This document shows positions 44,556 to 52,319 of a DNA stretch of 64,000 bases, piece by piece. The first letter of the stretch is position 1; the number at the start of each line of letters is the position of its first letter. The translations under genes were made by a program, and so were the position numbers. The notes under the pieces are model-generated. The model had not been told where the DNA came from. It searched no databases and saw only the letters and a list, made by a program, of their open reading frames with translations. The stretch covers positions 124,001 to 188,000 of the forward strand of contig NZ_SOHK01000005.1 of assembly GCF_004404055.1 (NCBI RefSeq), read 5' to 3'. This stretch comes from Cryobacterium ruanii (GTDB lineage Bacteria > Actinomycetota > Actinomycetes > Actinomycetales > Microbacteriaceae).

Positions 44556-44585
44556 AATCCGGTGGAGTTCCGCTTCAGCGCTTAG
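44556..44585 (+). repeat. ychF 3'-tail repeat, copy 5
   Basis: Thirty bases encoding NPVEFRFSA and a TAG stop, 25/30 identical to copy 4. It is the last copy seen and may mark the right end of the array. Confidence 0.8.
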
Positions 44586-44680
44586 CCACTGCATCGAAGA
44601 GGGTTCTGTGGCTTTCGTGAATGAACAGCCCCTTCACCTTCAACGGACTGTCGTCACGGTGCCAGTGCCACAATGAGCCA

Positions 44681-45250
44681 ATGACAACCTTGCACCTCAC
44701 CGGCGATGCCGCCGCCGACACACTCCTCAGCGAGAACCCGTTCGCCCTGCTCGTTGGCATGCTGCTCGACCAGCAGATCGCCATGGAAATAGCTTTCGCC
44801 GGCCCGGCCAAGATTCGTGACCGCATCGGGGTGCTTGACCCGGCAACGATCGCCGCCTACGAGGCCGACGCCTTCGCCCTGGTGTTCCGCCAGTCGCCGG
44901 CCGTGCACCGGTTTCCGGGTTCGATGGCCAAACGCGTGCAGGAGATTGCCGCGGTCATCGTCAATAACTGGAACGGCGACACGGCCTCGATCTGGACTGC
45001 CGACAACCCCGACGGCGCCGACATCATAGGTCGGCTCAAGGCCCTGCCCGGGTTCGGCGAGCAGAAAGCGAAGATCTTCCTTGCGCTCCTCGGCAAGCGG
45101 CTCGGGGTTGACGCGGCCGGCTGGCGCGAAGCATCCGCTCCCTACGGCGAAGAAGGCGCGTACCGTTCGGTAGCCGACATCGTCGACCCCGAGTCGTTGA
45201 CCCGGGTGCGCGCGACCAAGCGGGCCGCAAAGGCGGCAGCGAAGTCGTAG
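44681..45250 (+). CDS. HhH-GPD type base-excision DNA repair protein
   Basis: A 189-residue protein with the helix-hairpin-helix glycosylase fold: FALLVGMLLDQQIAMEIAF at residues 20-40 and the HhH segment LKALPGFGEQKAKIFLALLG near residue 112. The length and N-terminus fit the short actinobacterial HhH-GPD repair proteins rather than full AlkA or endonuclease III; no iron-sulfur cysteines are present. A Lys/Ala-rich tail ends the protein. The ATG at 44681 is preferred to the longer frame from 44621. It was probably the original neighbour of ychF before the array formed. Confidence 0.85.
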   Translation: MTTLHLTGDAAADTLLSENPFALLVGMLLDQQIAMEIAFAGPAKIRDRIGVLDPATIAAYEADAFALVFRQSPAVHRFPGSMAKRVQEIAAVIVNNWNGDTASIWTADNPDGADIIGRLKALPGFGEQKAKIFLALLGKRLGVDAAGWREASAPYGEEGAYRSVADIVDPESLTRVRATKRAAKAAAKS

Positions 45251-45439
45251 TCTCGCGTGATGGTGTCTTCGAGTCGAAAGAAAAGCTGCGACCTGCCGCG
45301 CGGTTTGACACGGGGTTCTCTGAATGAACGTTGCGCATGGGGAATTAGTTCCGGTGCACCCAAAAGAGTTGACCACCTGTTGAGCTTCGTTGGCCCGCGG
45401 AAGGAAGCCTGCAGCGACTGGCCGACGGGAGCGTCATAA

Positions 45440-45700
45440 CCGGCATCCGCCCAACTGTGTTCCTCGGTGATCACCTCGATCGGGGAATGGAGCGGATGCC
45501 GGCCGTCGACGAGAGCGCCTGCTCGGCCTCGGTGTCCACCTTCGGAAGATGATCTGCGGAGACTTCTCGGACGCCGCGGTGAACGTCGGGGCGAACATGC
45601 GGCACGGTCCGCACCAGCCGGCCCAGAAGTCGACGAGCACGATGGCATTGTCGCTGATGGTCGCGTCGAAGGTTTTCTCGATGATATCGATGGTGGCCGT
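45440..45700 (-). pseudogene. Thioredoxin pseudogene
   Basis: On the minus strand the frame reads ATIDIIEKTFDATISDNAIV, LVDFWAGWCGPCRMFAPTF and SEKSPQIIF, then shifts and continues as KVDTEAEQALSSTAGIRSIP. The redox motif WCGPC is intact. The expected ATG is ACG (45698-45700), a base is lost near 45555, and the C-terminal third does not follow. The gene is therefore dead. A CsoR-like palindrome sits just upstream. About 170 bases on its other side, towards the HhH-GPD gene, show no recognisable gene. Confidence 0.78.
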
Positions 45701-45711
45701 GCAATGACTTT

Positions 45712-45729
45712 ATACCCATGGGGGTGTAT
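45712..45729. promoter_or_regulatory. Imperfect CsoR-like palindrome before the thioredoxin pseudogene
   Basis: ATACCCATGGGGGTGTAT has ATACCC and an imperfect GGGTGTAT arm. The pattern resembles CsoR/CstR-family operators (TACCC near GGGTA). It lies between the thioredoxin pseudogene and the MFS stop. Confidence 0.45.
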
Positions 45730-45740
45730 TGCGCAGGCGG

Positions 45741-47000
45741 TCAGGAGTGCGTGGCACGCAGCCGCAACACCGACCACACGACCACAACCGCGACAAGCGC
45801 CATGGCCGCGAGGCCGAGCCCGGAGTATCCGGCCCAGGCCAGAATCGGCCCGGCGATCGCTCCGCCGAGCGCTCCGGCCGCGTTCATCGACAGGTCGGAG
45901 AAGCCCTGCAACGAGGAGCGATCCTCAATGTCAACGGCCTCAGACACCAGTGCCGAACCCGCCACAACGGATGCCGACCAGCCCAGTCCGAGAAAGATCA
46001 GGCTCACCGTCATCGTGCCCTGCGACCCATCGCTGAGCCAGGCGACAGTGAGCGCGACCAGCAGCATCGCCTGCCCGCCGAGAATGACCGGCAGGCGGCC
46101 GAGGCGGTCGGAGAGAGCGCCGAACATGGGGGAGAGGGCGTACATGCCGGCCACGTGCAGGCTGATGGTTAGCCCCACGATCGTGAGGGTCGCGCCGTGG
46201 TCGCGCAGGTGCACGGGTGCCATGGACATCAGGGCGACCATGGTCATGTGGCTGAGCGCGATGGCGACCACGGCATGCCGGGCCGCCGCGTTGCCGCGCA
46301 GAATAGCCAAGCCCCCGGTGGCCCGGCGGATGCCCGTGCTCACCGTGCGTGCCGCCAACGCGGTCAGCAGGGGGTCGGGTCTCAGCCCGAGCGCGTAGAC
46401 GAACGCGGCAGCGACCGTGGCGGCAAGCGAGAACGCGAACGCCCCGGTCATCGGCGGCAATCCGAGGGCGGCGCCGAGCGCTTCGCCCGGTCCGAACAGG
46501 TTGGGGCCGAGCACGGCGCCGATCGTCGTGGACCAGACCACGATAGACAGGTCCCGGGCGCGAAAGCGCGAGGTGGCGAGATCGGTTGCAGCGAAGCGGG
46601 CCTGCAGGTTGGTCGCCGAGCCGGCACCGAGCAGCATCAGCGCGATCAGCAGCAGGGCGAAATTATCGATCGATACCGAGACGATAGCCAGCACGGCGCC
46701 CGCGCCGGCCGCGAGCGAACCGGTCGCGAGCGACACGCGACGCCCGCGCGCCTGCGCCAGGCGTGCGAGCGGAACGGCCACGACTGCGGCCCCGAGGGTG
46801 CTCATTGTCGCGGCCATGCCCGACCAGGCGCTCGACCCCGACAGCTCGGCGGCGAGCAGTGCGCCGAGGGACAGGGTCGCTCCCATGCCGATGCCACCCA
46901 GAATCTGGCCGGTGATGAGTACCCGCACGACGCGCTTCTGCAAATCGGAGTGCGCACTGGGTGGTGCTGCGGCTTCGACGCGTGTCGTGTCCTTGTTCAC
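45741..47000 (-). CDS. Major facilitator superfamily transporter
   Basis: A 419-residue MFS protein with 12 predicted helices, an A-motif-like loop between helices 2 and 3 (ARLAQARGRRVSL) and a second one near FGALSDRLGRLPVIL. The composition suggests a drug or metabolite exporter; the substrate is unknown. The GTG at 47000 has AAGGGGG six bases upstream, while the ATG at 47006 directly abuts it. The gene lies between two CsoR-like palindromes, at 45712 and 47111, so metal or sulfide control is possible. Confidence 0.85.
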   Translation of the reverse strand: MNKDTTRVEAAAPPSAHSDLQKRVVRVLITGQILGGIGMGATLSLGALLAAELSGSSAWSGMAATMSTLGAAVVAVPLARLAQARGRRVSLATGSLAAGAGAVLAIVSVSIDNFALLLIALMLLGAGSATNLQARFAATDLATSRFRARDLSIVVWSTTIGAVLGPNLFGPGEALGAALGLPPMTGAFAFSLAATVAAAFVYALGLRPDPLLTALAARTVSTGIRRATGGLAILRGNAAARHAVVAIALSHMTMVALMSMAPVHLRDHGATLTIVGLTISLHVAGMYALSPMFGALSDRLGRLPVILGGQAMLLVALTVAWLSDGSQGTMTVSLIFLGLGWSASVVAGSALVSEAVDIEDRSSLQGFSDLSMNAAGALGGAIAGPILAWAGYSGLGLAAMALVAVVVVWSVLRLRATHS

Positions 47001-47105
47001 AATCATCCCCCTTGGTTGCAGCCCTGATGGGCCAGCGCCTCGACCGGTGGCGAGCGCCTGAAAACACTCTAGCGAGCCGTGTACGCTCACGAACTTGCCT
47101 CTCTG

Positions 47106-47126
47106 TTGACATACCCCATAGGGTAT
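47106..47126. promoter_or_regulatory. CsoR-like palindrome overlapping a TTGACA box
   Basis: ATACCC (47111-47116), spacer CATA and GGGTAT (47121-47126) form a perfect inverted repeat, the type bound by CsoR/RicR copper sensors. TTGACA at 47106-47111 overlaps its left end, giving a plausible operator on a rightward promoter. A 29-codon frame (47171-47260, MKKTLAALTDAHGISDAAAS start) follows on the plus strand, but whether it is a real gene is open. The site is also 111 bp upstream of the leftward MFS start. Confidence 0.55.
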
Positions 47127-47300
47127 TAAGGATTGAGGCACCAAACCGTACCAGCCACCGAAGGCAGCTCATGAAGAAGACCCTCGCCGCCTTGACCGAC
47201 GCCCACGGAATATCGGACGCCGCGGCATCCACTGGCCTGGCCATCGTCGTCGCCCCGTAACCACACCCAGAAGTCGCCCCGTCAATGAGACTATGGAGTA

Positions 47301-48965
47301 ATGACCGGAACACTCGTGGCCAGGGGCCTGGCCGGCGGCTACGCACACCGCACCCTCTTTGAATCGCTCGACCTCACGGTCGCCCCCGGCGACGTCATCG
47401 GCGTGGTCGGTGCCAACGGCGCGGGCAAATCCACCCTGTTGAACCTGCTGGCCGGACTGGGCGAACCGCAGGCCGGCACGATCACGCTCAACCCAGCGGA
47501 TACCTTCGTCGGCGCGCTCCCGCAGGAGCACGAACGCGTTCCGGGGGAAACCATCGCCGGCTACATCGCCCGCCGCACCGGCTGTGCCGAAGCGACCCGC
47601 GAAATGGATGCCGCGGCATCCGCTCTCGGAGACACCCAGCCACGTGTCGATAAAATCGACCCGGCCGACACCTACTCGACCGCGCTCGAGCGCTGGCTGG
47701 CCAGCGGAGCCGCCGACCTCGATGAACGGCTGCCGATGGTTCTCGCCGACCTCGGTCTAGCCCTCGGCGAGAATCTCACCGCCGACAGCCTCATGACGGC
47801 GCTCTCCGGCGGGCAGGCCGCCCGCGTCGGGCTCGCCGCCCTGATGCTCTCCCGCTTCGATATCGTGCTGCTCGATGAACCCACGAACGACCTCGACCTC
47901 GACGGACTCGAACGCCTCGAAGCCTTCGTCACTGGCTTGCGCGGCGGCGTTGTGCTGGTCAGCCACGACCGCGAATTCCTCGCCCACTGCGTCACCCGGG
48001 TGCTCGAACTCGACCTCGCGCAGGGCGCAAACCGGGTGTTCGGCGGCGGCTACGACTCCTACCTTGAGGAACGTGAAACGGCCCGGAGGCACAACCGGGA
48101 GAACTACGACGAATTCGCCGCGAAGAAGGCCGATCTTGTCGGACGGGCCAGAACCCAGCGCGAGTGGTCGAGCCAGGGTGTGCGCAACGCCATCAAGAAG
48201 GCGCCGGACAACGACAAGATCCGGCGCAAGGCCTCGGTCGAGTCGAGCGAGAAGCAGGCGCAGAAGGTGCGCCAGATGGAGAGTCGCATTGCCCGTCTCG
48301 ACGAAGTCGAGGAACCCCGCAAGGAGTGGCAGCTCGAGTTCACCATCGGTTCAGCCCCGCGCTCGAGCGCGGTCGTGGCCACCCTGAACAACGCCGAGTT
48401 TTGGCAGGGCGACTTCGTGCTCGGCCCCGTCTCGCTGCAGGTCAACGGCGGTGAACGCATCGGCATTACCGGCCCTAATGGTGCCGGTAAATCCACCCTG
48501 CTGCGCGCCCTGCTCGGCCACCAACAAGCGGATGCCGGCAGCGCCCACCTCGGCCCCAGCGTCGCGATCGGCGAAATCGACCAGGCCCGGGCGCTTCTGG
48601 TCGGGGCGCGGCCCCTCGCCGCGAGTTTTGATGTTCTCGTGCCCGAACTCTCGCCCGCAGAGGTGCGCACGCTGCTGGCCAAGTTCGGGCTGAAAGCCGA
48701 CCATGTGAACCGCCCGGCCGACGAGCTGTCGCCGGGGGAGCGCACGCGGGCCGGACTGGCCCTGCTGCAAGCGCGTGGTGTGAACCTTCTGGTGCTCGAC
48801 GAACCCACCAACCACCTCGACCTCGCCGCCATCGAACAGCTCGAACAGGCGCTCGACAGCTATGAAGGCACGCTACTGCTGGTCACCCACGACCGGCGCA
48901 TGCTCACCAACGTGCGCACCGACCGGCATTGGAACGTCGATGCGGGCCGGGTTTTCGAGATCTGA
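47301..48965 (+). CDS. ABC-F family ATPase
   Basis: A 554-residue protein with two ABC ATPase domains and no membrane segment, typical of ABC-F translation factors or ribosome-protection proteins. First domain: Walker A GANGAGKSTLLNLL, signature ALSGGQAARVGL, Walker B VLLDEPTNDLDLDGL. Second domain: Walker A GPNGAGKSTLLRAL, signature LSPGERTRAGL, Walker B LLVLDEPTNHLDLAA. The linker of about 80 charged residues (near 255-330) is the ribosome-contacting P-site tRNA interaction region. The ATG at 47301 is used. Whether it confers antibiotic resistance cannot be told. Confidence 0.92.
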   Translation: MTGTLVARGLAGGYAHRTLFESLDLTVAPGDVIGVVGANGAGKSTLLNLLAGLGEPQAGTITLNPADTFVGALPQEHERVPGETIAGYIARRTGCAEATREMDAAASALGDTQPRVDKIDPADTYSTALERWLASGAADLDERLPMVLADLGLALGENLTADSLMTALSGGQAARVGLAALMLSRFDIVLLDEPTNDLDLDGLERLEAFVTGLRGGVVLVSHDREFLAHCVTRVLELDLAQGANRVFGGGYDSYLEERETARRHNRENYDEFAAKKADLVGRARTQREWSSQGVRNAIKKAPDNDKIRRKASVESSEKQAQKVRQMESRIARLDEVEEPRKEWQLEFTIGSAPRSSAVVATLNNAEFWQGDFVLGPVSLQVNGGERIGITGPNGAGKSTLLRALLGHQQADAGSAHLGPSVAIGEIDQARALLVGARPLAASFDVLVPELSPAEVRTLLAKFGLKADHVNRPADELSPGERTRAGLALLQARGVNLLVLDEPTNHLDLAAIEQLEQALDSYEGTLLLVTHDRRMLTNVRTDRHWNVDAGRVFEI

Positions 48966-49304
48966 CGGTCACGCAGCAAGACCCAGCGGGGTACGCCAAA
49001 CGCCGGCCCGACGCGTGAGCAGCGGATCGAGGGCATCGGCAGGCCGAGCGCGAGCAAGGCCAGCAAGGTGAGAGCCAGACCAGAAAACACCATTGTTTCG
49101 ATGGGAACGTGGCGGAGCCGGGCCGTTGCTCGGGGTACGAGCCGGCTGCGACAGATAAATAAATCAGCAGGTGAATAACTGCTCATAATCGCGACCCTTC
49201 GCCATGGATTTGGAGTAAGTTTCCTCATGTACCGAGCCGAGTTACCCAGTTATTCGTTCTAACTCCTGTACCGTCAGCGATTCTCTCGAGCATCAGAGGC
49301 TATT
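48966..49304. other. Intergenic region upstream of the rhodopsin gene
   Basis: About 340 bases. A minus-strand frame with a hydrophobic stretch exists but has no good start or homology. AGAGG five bases before the rhodopsin TTG is a likely ribosome-binding site. No convincing promoter was identified. Confidence 0.4.
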
Positions 49305-50147
49305 TTGATACCTGATTCCCTAACCCAAGTGCAGTACGACACCATCTATAACGTTTTCTCCCTCGTGATTGCTTCGCAGCTTTTCACCTCTATCTTTCTG
49401 GTCATCAGCCTGCCACGCGTGATGCCGCGATATCGTCAGGCATTGACTGTCGCGGCGATCGTTTGTGGTATCGCGGCATATCACTACTTCCGCATTTTCA
49501 ATTCCTTCACCGAAGCATTCGTGACCGAAGCTGTCGGCGGCCGCGGTGATTATGTTCAGATCGCGGGAGCGTCGTTCAACGAGGGATACCGCTACGTCGA
49601 CTGGCTGCTCACGGTTCCGCTGCTCCTCCTTGAACTCGTGGCCGTTCTGGCCCTGGCCCGCAAGGTGCAGAGCAGCCTGCTCAAGCGACTCATTCCTGCC
49701 GCTGCCCTCATGATCGCTCTGGGCTACCCCGGCGAAATGGCGTCGGACAACCTCACCCGCGGTATCTTCGGTCTGCTCTCCTCGATTCCCTTCGCGTACA
49801 TCCTCTACGTGCTCTTCGTTGAACTGACCAGGTCGCTCGACCGCCAACCCGCCACCGTGCGCAAGACCATCAGCTTGTTGCGACTGCTCCTGTTGGCAAC
49901 GTGGGGCGTCTACCCGATTGCCTACCTGCTGCCCGGACTGGGTATCGACGGATCCGACGCATGGGTCGGCCTCCAAATCGGCTACTCTGTGGCAGACATC
50001 CTGGCCAAGTGCCTGTATGGCTTGATCATCTTCCGGATCGGGCGGATGAAGTCCTTCTCGGATGATCAGGCCTTTGCCGATGTCGAACTTTCTCTGGAGG
50101 AGGCGACAAGCCTCAAGCAGCCTATCGTTCAGAATCGGCATAAATAG
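49305..50147 (+). CDS. Light-driven proton-pump rhodopsin (xanthorhodopsin/actinorhodopsin-like)
   Basis: A 280-residue type I microbial rhodopsin with seven helices. Helix C reads RYVDWLLTVPLLLLEL, giving the outward proton-pump triad D99-T103-E110 (proton acceptor, Thr, proton donor). His60 in helix B (AAYHYFRI) matches the His that partners the acceptor in proteorhodopsin. Leu107 at the tuning position predicts green absorption. The Schiff-base lysine is K235 in DILAKCLYG, with D231 before it, and helix F has ATWGVYP. G156 in helix E (GIFGLLSS) leaves the fenestration that lets xanthorhodopsins bind a carotenoid antenna. The start is TTG behind AGAGG. No retinal or carotenoid genes lie in the window. 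Confidence 0.95.
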   Translation: MIPDSLTQVQYDTIYNVFSLVIASQLFTSIFLVISLPRVMPRYRQALTVAAIVCGIAAYHYFRIFNSFTEAFVTEAVGGRGDYVQIAGASFNEGYRYVDWLLTVPLLLLELVAVLALARKVQSSLLKRLIPAAALMIALGYPGEMASDNLTRGIFGLLSSIPFAYILYVLFVELTRSLDRQPATVRKTISLLRLLLLATWGVYPIAYLLPGLGIDGSDAWVGLQIGYSVADILAKCLYGLIIFRIGRMKSFSDDQAFADVELSLEEATSLKQPIVQNRHK

Positions 50148-50167
50148 TCGGCGAAACCTTCGCTATG

Positions 50168-50216
50168 AACGGGGCCTGCCAGACCGATATTCGGTCGTGC
50201 AGTCCCCGTTTTGTTT
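50168..50216 (+). terminator. Rho-independent terminator after the rhodopsin gene
   Basis: A long stem (AACGGGG at 50168-50174 with CCCCGTT at 50204-50210, and inner arms GACCGA/TCGGTC) is followed by TTTTGTTT. It starts 21 bp after the rhodopsin stop. Confidence 0.85.
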
Positions 50217-50263
50217 GATCAACCAGCGAGTTGGGAAGGCGACGCCACATCGATCGTTCCAGA

Positions 50264-50614
50264 TCAGCGCGATTGGCGCTTCTTGCCGAGCTTCGGCTGG
50301 CCTTTCACCGCGGGGGCGCGGCCCTTCCCCTTGTTGGCTTTGGCTTTGCCGCCGCCGGAACCGCCGCCAGTCTGTGCACCGTGCCCGGTTGCCTGAGCCA
50401 GCTCTCGGCGTGCGTCATCGAGGAAGGCGACCCCGATCTCAGTGAGGGTCGTGCTCTCGGCGGCCCGGTCGAACAGGGCGTAGCCGAGTTCGGCCTCGAC
50501 TCGCTTCACCGATGTGCTGATGGTGTCGCGGGAGACACCGACTACCCCGGCAGCGCGGGCGAAATCGGGTGCCTCAGCGGCGGCGACAAAGTGTGTCAGC
50601 AAGGTGATGTCCAC
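50264..50614 (-). CDS. Single-domain LysR-type helix-turn-helix protein
   Basis: A 116-residue protein whose first 75 residues are a LysR-type winged HTH (FVAAAEAPDFARAAGVVGVS, TISTSVKRVEAELGYALFDR and LTEIGVAFLDDARREL). There is no effector-binding domain; instead a Gly/Lys-rich basic tail ends the protein. The GTG at 50614 follows AGAGG. It may be a stand-alone DNA-binding protein or a truncated regulator. The basic tail suggests nonspecific DNA contact. Confidence 0.72.
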   Translation of the reverse strand: MDITLLTHFVAAAEAPDFARAAGVVGVSRDTISTSVKRVEAELGYALFDRAAESTTLTEIGVAFLDDARRELAQATGHGAQTGGGSGGGKAKANKGKGRAPAVKGQPKLGKKRQSR

Positions 50615-50765
50615 GAACGGCCTCTCGTTTGTTGCGCGGGTTGCAAGCCGCCTGTCTAGGCTACGCGTCGAAAACATCCGAGACCTCCGCTGTACCCGCC
50701 GAATTTCCCGCCGCGAACACGCGCCGGGGCTTGGCCGGACGCCATCGACGTGGTTCGCTGGGGGT

Positions 50766-51368
50766 ATGACGACCCTGCCGATGTTCCCCCTGGGATCCGT
50801 GCTCTTTCCCTACATGCCGCTGCAACTGCGTGTGTTCGAGGAACGCTATCTGATCATGCTGGCCCGGGTACTCGATTCCGAGCCCGCCGAATTCGGCGTC
50901 GTCCTCATCGAACGCGGCCAGGAGGTCGGCGGCGGCGAACGTCGTTTCAGCATCGGCACCGTCGCGCGGGTCACCCAGCTCGACGCCCCGGAGGGCTACC
51001 TCGGCTTGGTCGTTCAGGGCGAGCGCAGAATCGAGGTGACCGAGTGGATGCCGGAGGACCCGCACCCGCTCGCCACCGTTCGGGAGCTGCCCGACCTGGA
51101 GTGGGACGATGCGCTGCTGCCGAGACGAGAACAGGCCGAACACCTCGTGCGCCGCACCCTCTCGCTCGCGAGCGAGTTCGCCGATCAAGAGTGGTCGCCC
51201 GATGTGGAACTCTCCCACGACCCGACCGCCGCCGCCTGGCAGCTCGCCGCGATCGCCCCGGTCGGCCCGCTCGATCAGATCGCGCTCCTGCGCTCCGACA
51301 CCATGGCAGCACTACTCGACAACATCATCGAGCTCACCGAGGCGGCGGCCGAATCCCTGTCCTGGTGA
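50766..51368 (+). CDS. LON N-terminal (substrate-binding) domain protein
   Basis: A 200-residue stand-alone LON substrate-binding domain: MFPLGSVLFPYMPLQLRVFE at the N-terminus and ARVLDSEPAEFGVVLIERG, both characteristic of the N-terminal domain of Lon protease. The ATPase and protease domains are absent by design in this family. The frame upstream of 50766 is a shadow of the antisense LysR-type gene. The function is unknown. A Tag-like glycosylase gene follows after 25 bp. Confidence 0.85.
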   Translation: MTTLPMFPLGSVLFPYMPLQLRVFEERYLIMLARVLDSEPAEFGVVLIERGQEVGGGERRFSIGTVARVTQLDAPEGYLGLVVQGERRIEVTEWMPEDPHPLATVRELPDLEWDDALLPRREQAEHLVRRTLSLASEFADQEWSPDVELSHDPTAAAWQLAAIAPVGPLDQIALLRSDTMAALLDNIIELTEAAAESLSW

Positions 51369-51393
51369 CCGCTGCCCGCGGAAGCGGTATTTA

Positions 51394-52008
51394 ATGGTTT
51401 GTGTGGAACACTTGCCAGTCTCCGACGCGATCGTCGGGCCCGACGGCCTCGCCCGCCCGCGCTGGGCCTCGGTCGATCCGATGTTGCGCGACTATTACGA
51501 CACCGAATGGGGCGTTCCGGTTCGGGACGAACACGCCCTATTCGAGCGCATCAGCCTCGAAGCCTTCCAGTCCGGACTGTCCTGGGCCATCATCCTGCGC
51601 AAGCGTCCAGGGTTTCGCGCGGCGTTCGCCGACTTCGACCCCGACCGGGTCGCCGCCTTCGCCGAGGACGACGTGGCCCGCCTGCTGAACGACGAGAAGA
51701 TCGTGCGCAACCGTCTCAAGGTGCGCGCCACGATCACCAACGCGCAGGCGACCGTTGCGCTGCGTGAGCGCGGCGGACTGGTCGACTTCGTCTGGTCGTT
51801 CCAGCCCGACGACACTCCCCGGCCGCGAACGCAGGCCGACGTGCCGACGAGCTCCGCGGCATCCGTTGCCCTGTCGAAAGCGCTGAAGCAGGTCGGCTTC
51901 GTCTTCGTCGGTCCGACCACTATGTTCGCGCTGATGGAGGCGATCGGCATGATCGATACGCACTTGCTTGACAGTCATCGTCGCGGCAGCAGCGGGGTGT
52001 GGGGCTAG
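51394..52008 (+). CDS. DNA-3-methyladenine glycosylase I-like protein
   Basis: A 204-residue Tag-family glycosylase that removes 3-methyladenine from DNA. Typical blocks are DYYDTEWGVPVRDEHALFE, ISLEAFQSGLSWAIILRKR (with the base-recognising Glu) and FVGPTTMFALMEAIGM. E. coli Tag binds zinc through Cys4, His17, His175 and Cys179. Here the His of YHD is Tyr and the cysteines are missing, so the zinc site is lost, as in some other members. A GTG at 51403 is an alternative start. Confidence 0.86.
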   Translation: MVCVEHLPVSDAIVGPDGLARPRWASVDPMLRDYYDTEWGVPVRDEHALFERISLEAFQSGLSWAIILRKRPGFRAAFADFDPDRVAAFAEDDVARLLNDEKIVRNRLKVRATITNAQATVALRERGGLVDFVWSFQPDDTPRPRTQADVPTSSAASVALSKALKQVGFVFVGPTTMFALMEAIGMIDTHLLDSHRRGSSGVWG

Positions 52009-52042
52009 GCTGGCACCACGTCATAACTGAATATTGGGCCAT

Positions 52043-52256
52043 ATGGACGATGCGGGAGAGTTCGGCGCGAAAGCGTGCGAACACCGAAGGAGCAATCCTC
52101 CCCGACAATCTCTCAGGTACTCGTACCGCATCGAACTGGCCACTCTGAAAAGTAGATTGGACGCGCTTTGCGTGTTTCACGGTCTCGCCCACGGTGAAAA
52201 TCAGCGCACGCGCTGGTGAAGCTCTCAGGCACGAGCGACAGAGGGGGAGTTCCCAC
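52043..52256 (+). ncRNA. Tandem glycine riboswitch
   Basis: Two gcvT-type aptamers in series. Aptamer 1: P1 GATGCGG (52049-52055) pairs with CCGCATC (52126-52132), with internal ACACCGAAGGAGCAA and AATCTCTCAGG. Aptamer 2: CACGGTGAAAATC, GGTGAAGCTCTCAGG and GCGACAGAGGGGGAGT. Two aptamers in front of gcvT are the classical arrangement: glycine turns on gcvTHP. The expression platform between 52257 and 52319 could not be resolved by eye. Confidence 0.92.
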
Positions 52257-52319
52257 GAGGCTCAACCGAGCCCCGCATACACGCGGCCGTCCTGTTCGGC
52301 CCTGTCACCCGGAGAACTC

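Noticed and set aside
38930-44585. Integron-type cassette array
   Set aside because: The tails are coding-sequence copies without the paired inverted core sites of attC, and no integron integrase is present in the window. The term cassette-like is used only for the layout.
48860-49228. Minus-strand frame with a hydrophobic stretch upstream of the rhodopsin gene
   Set aside because: It overlaps the end of the ABC-F gene, has no ribosome-binding site and no recognisable family; the hydrophobic run is probably chance.
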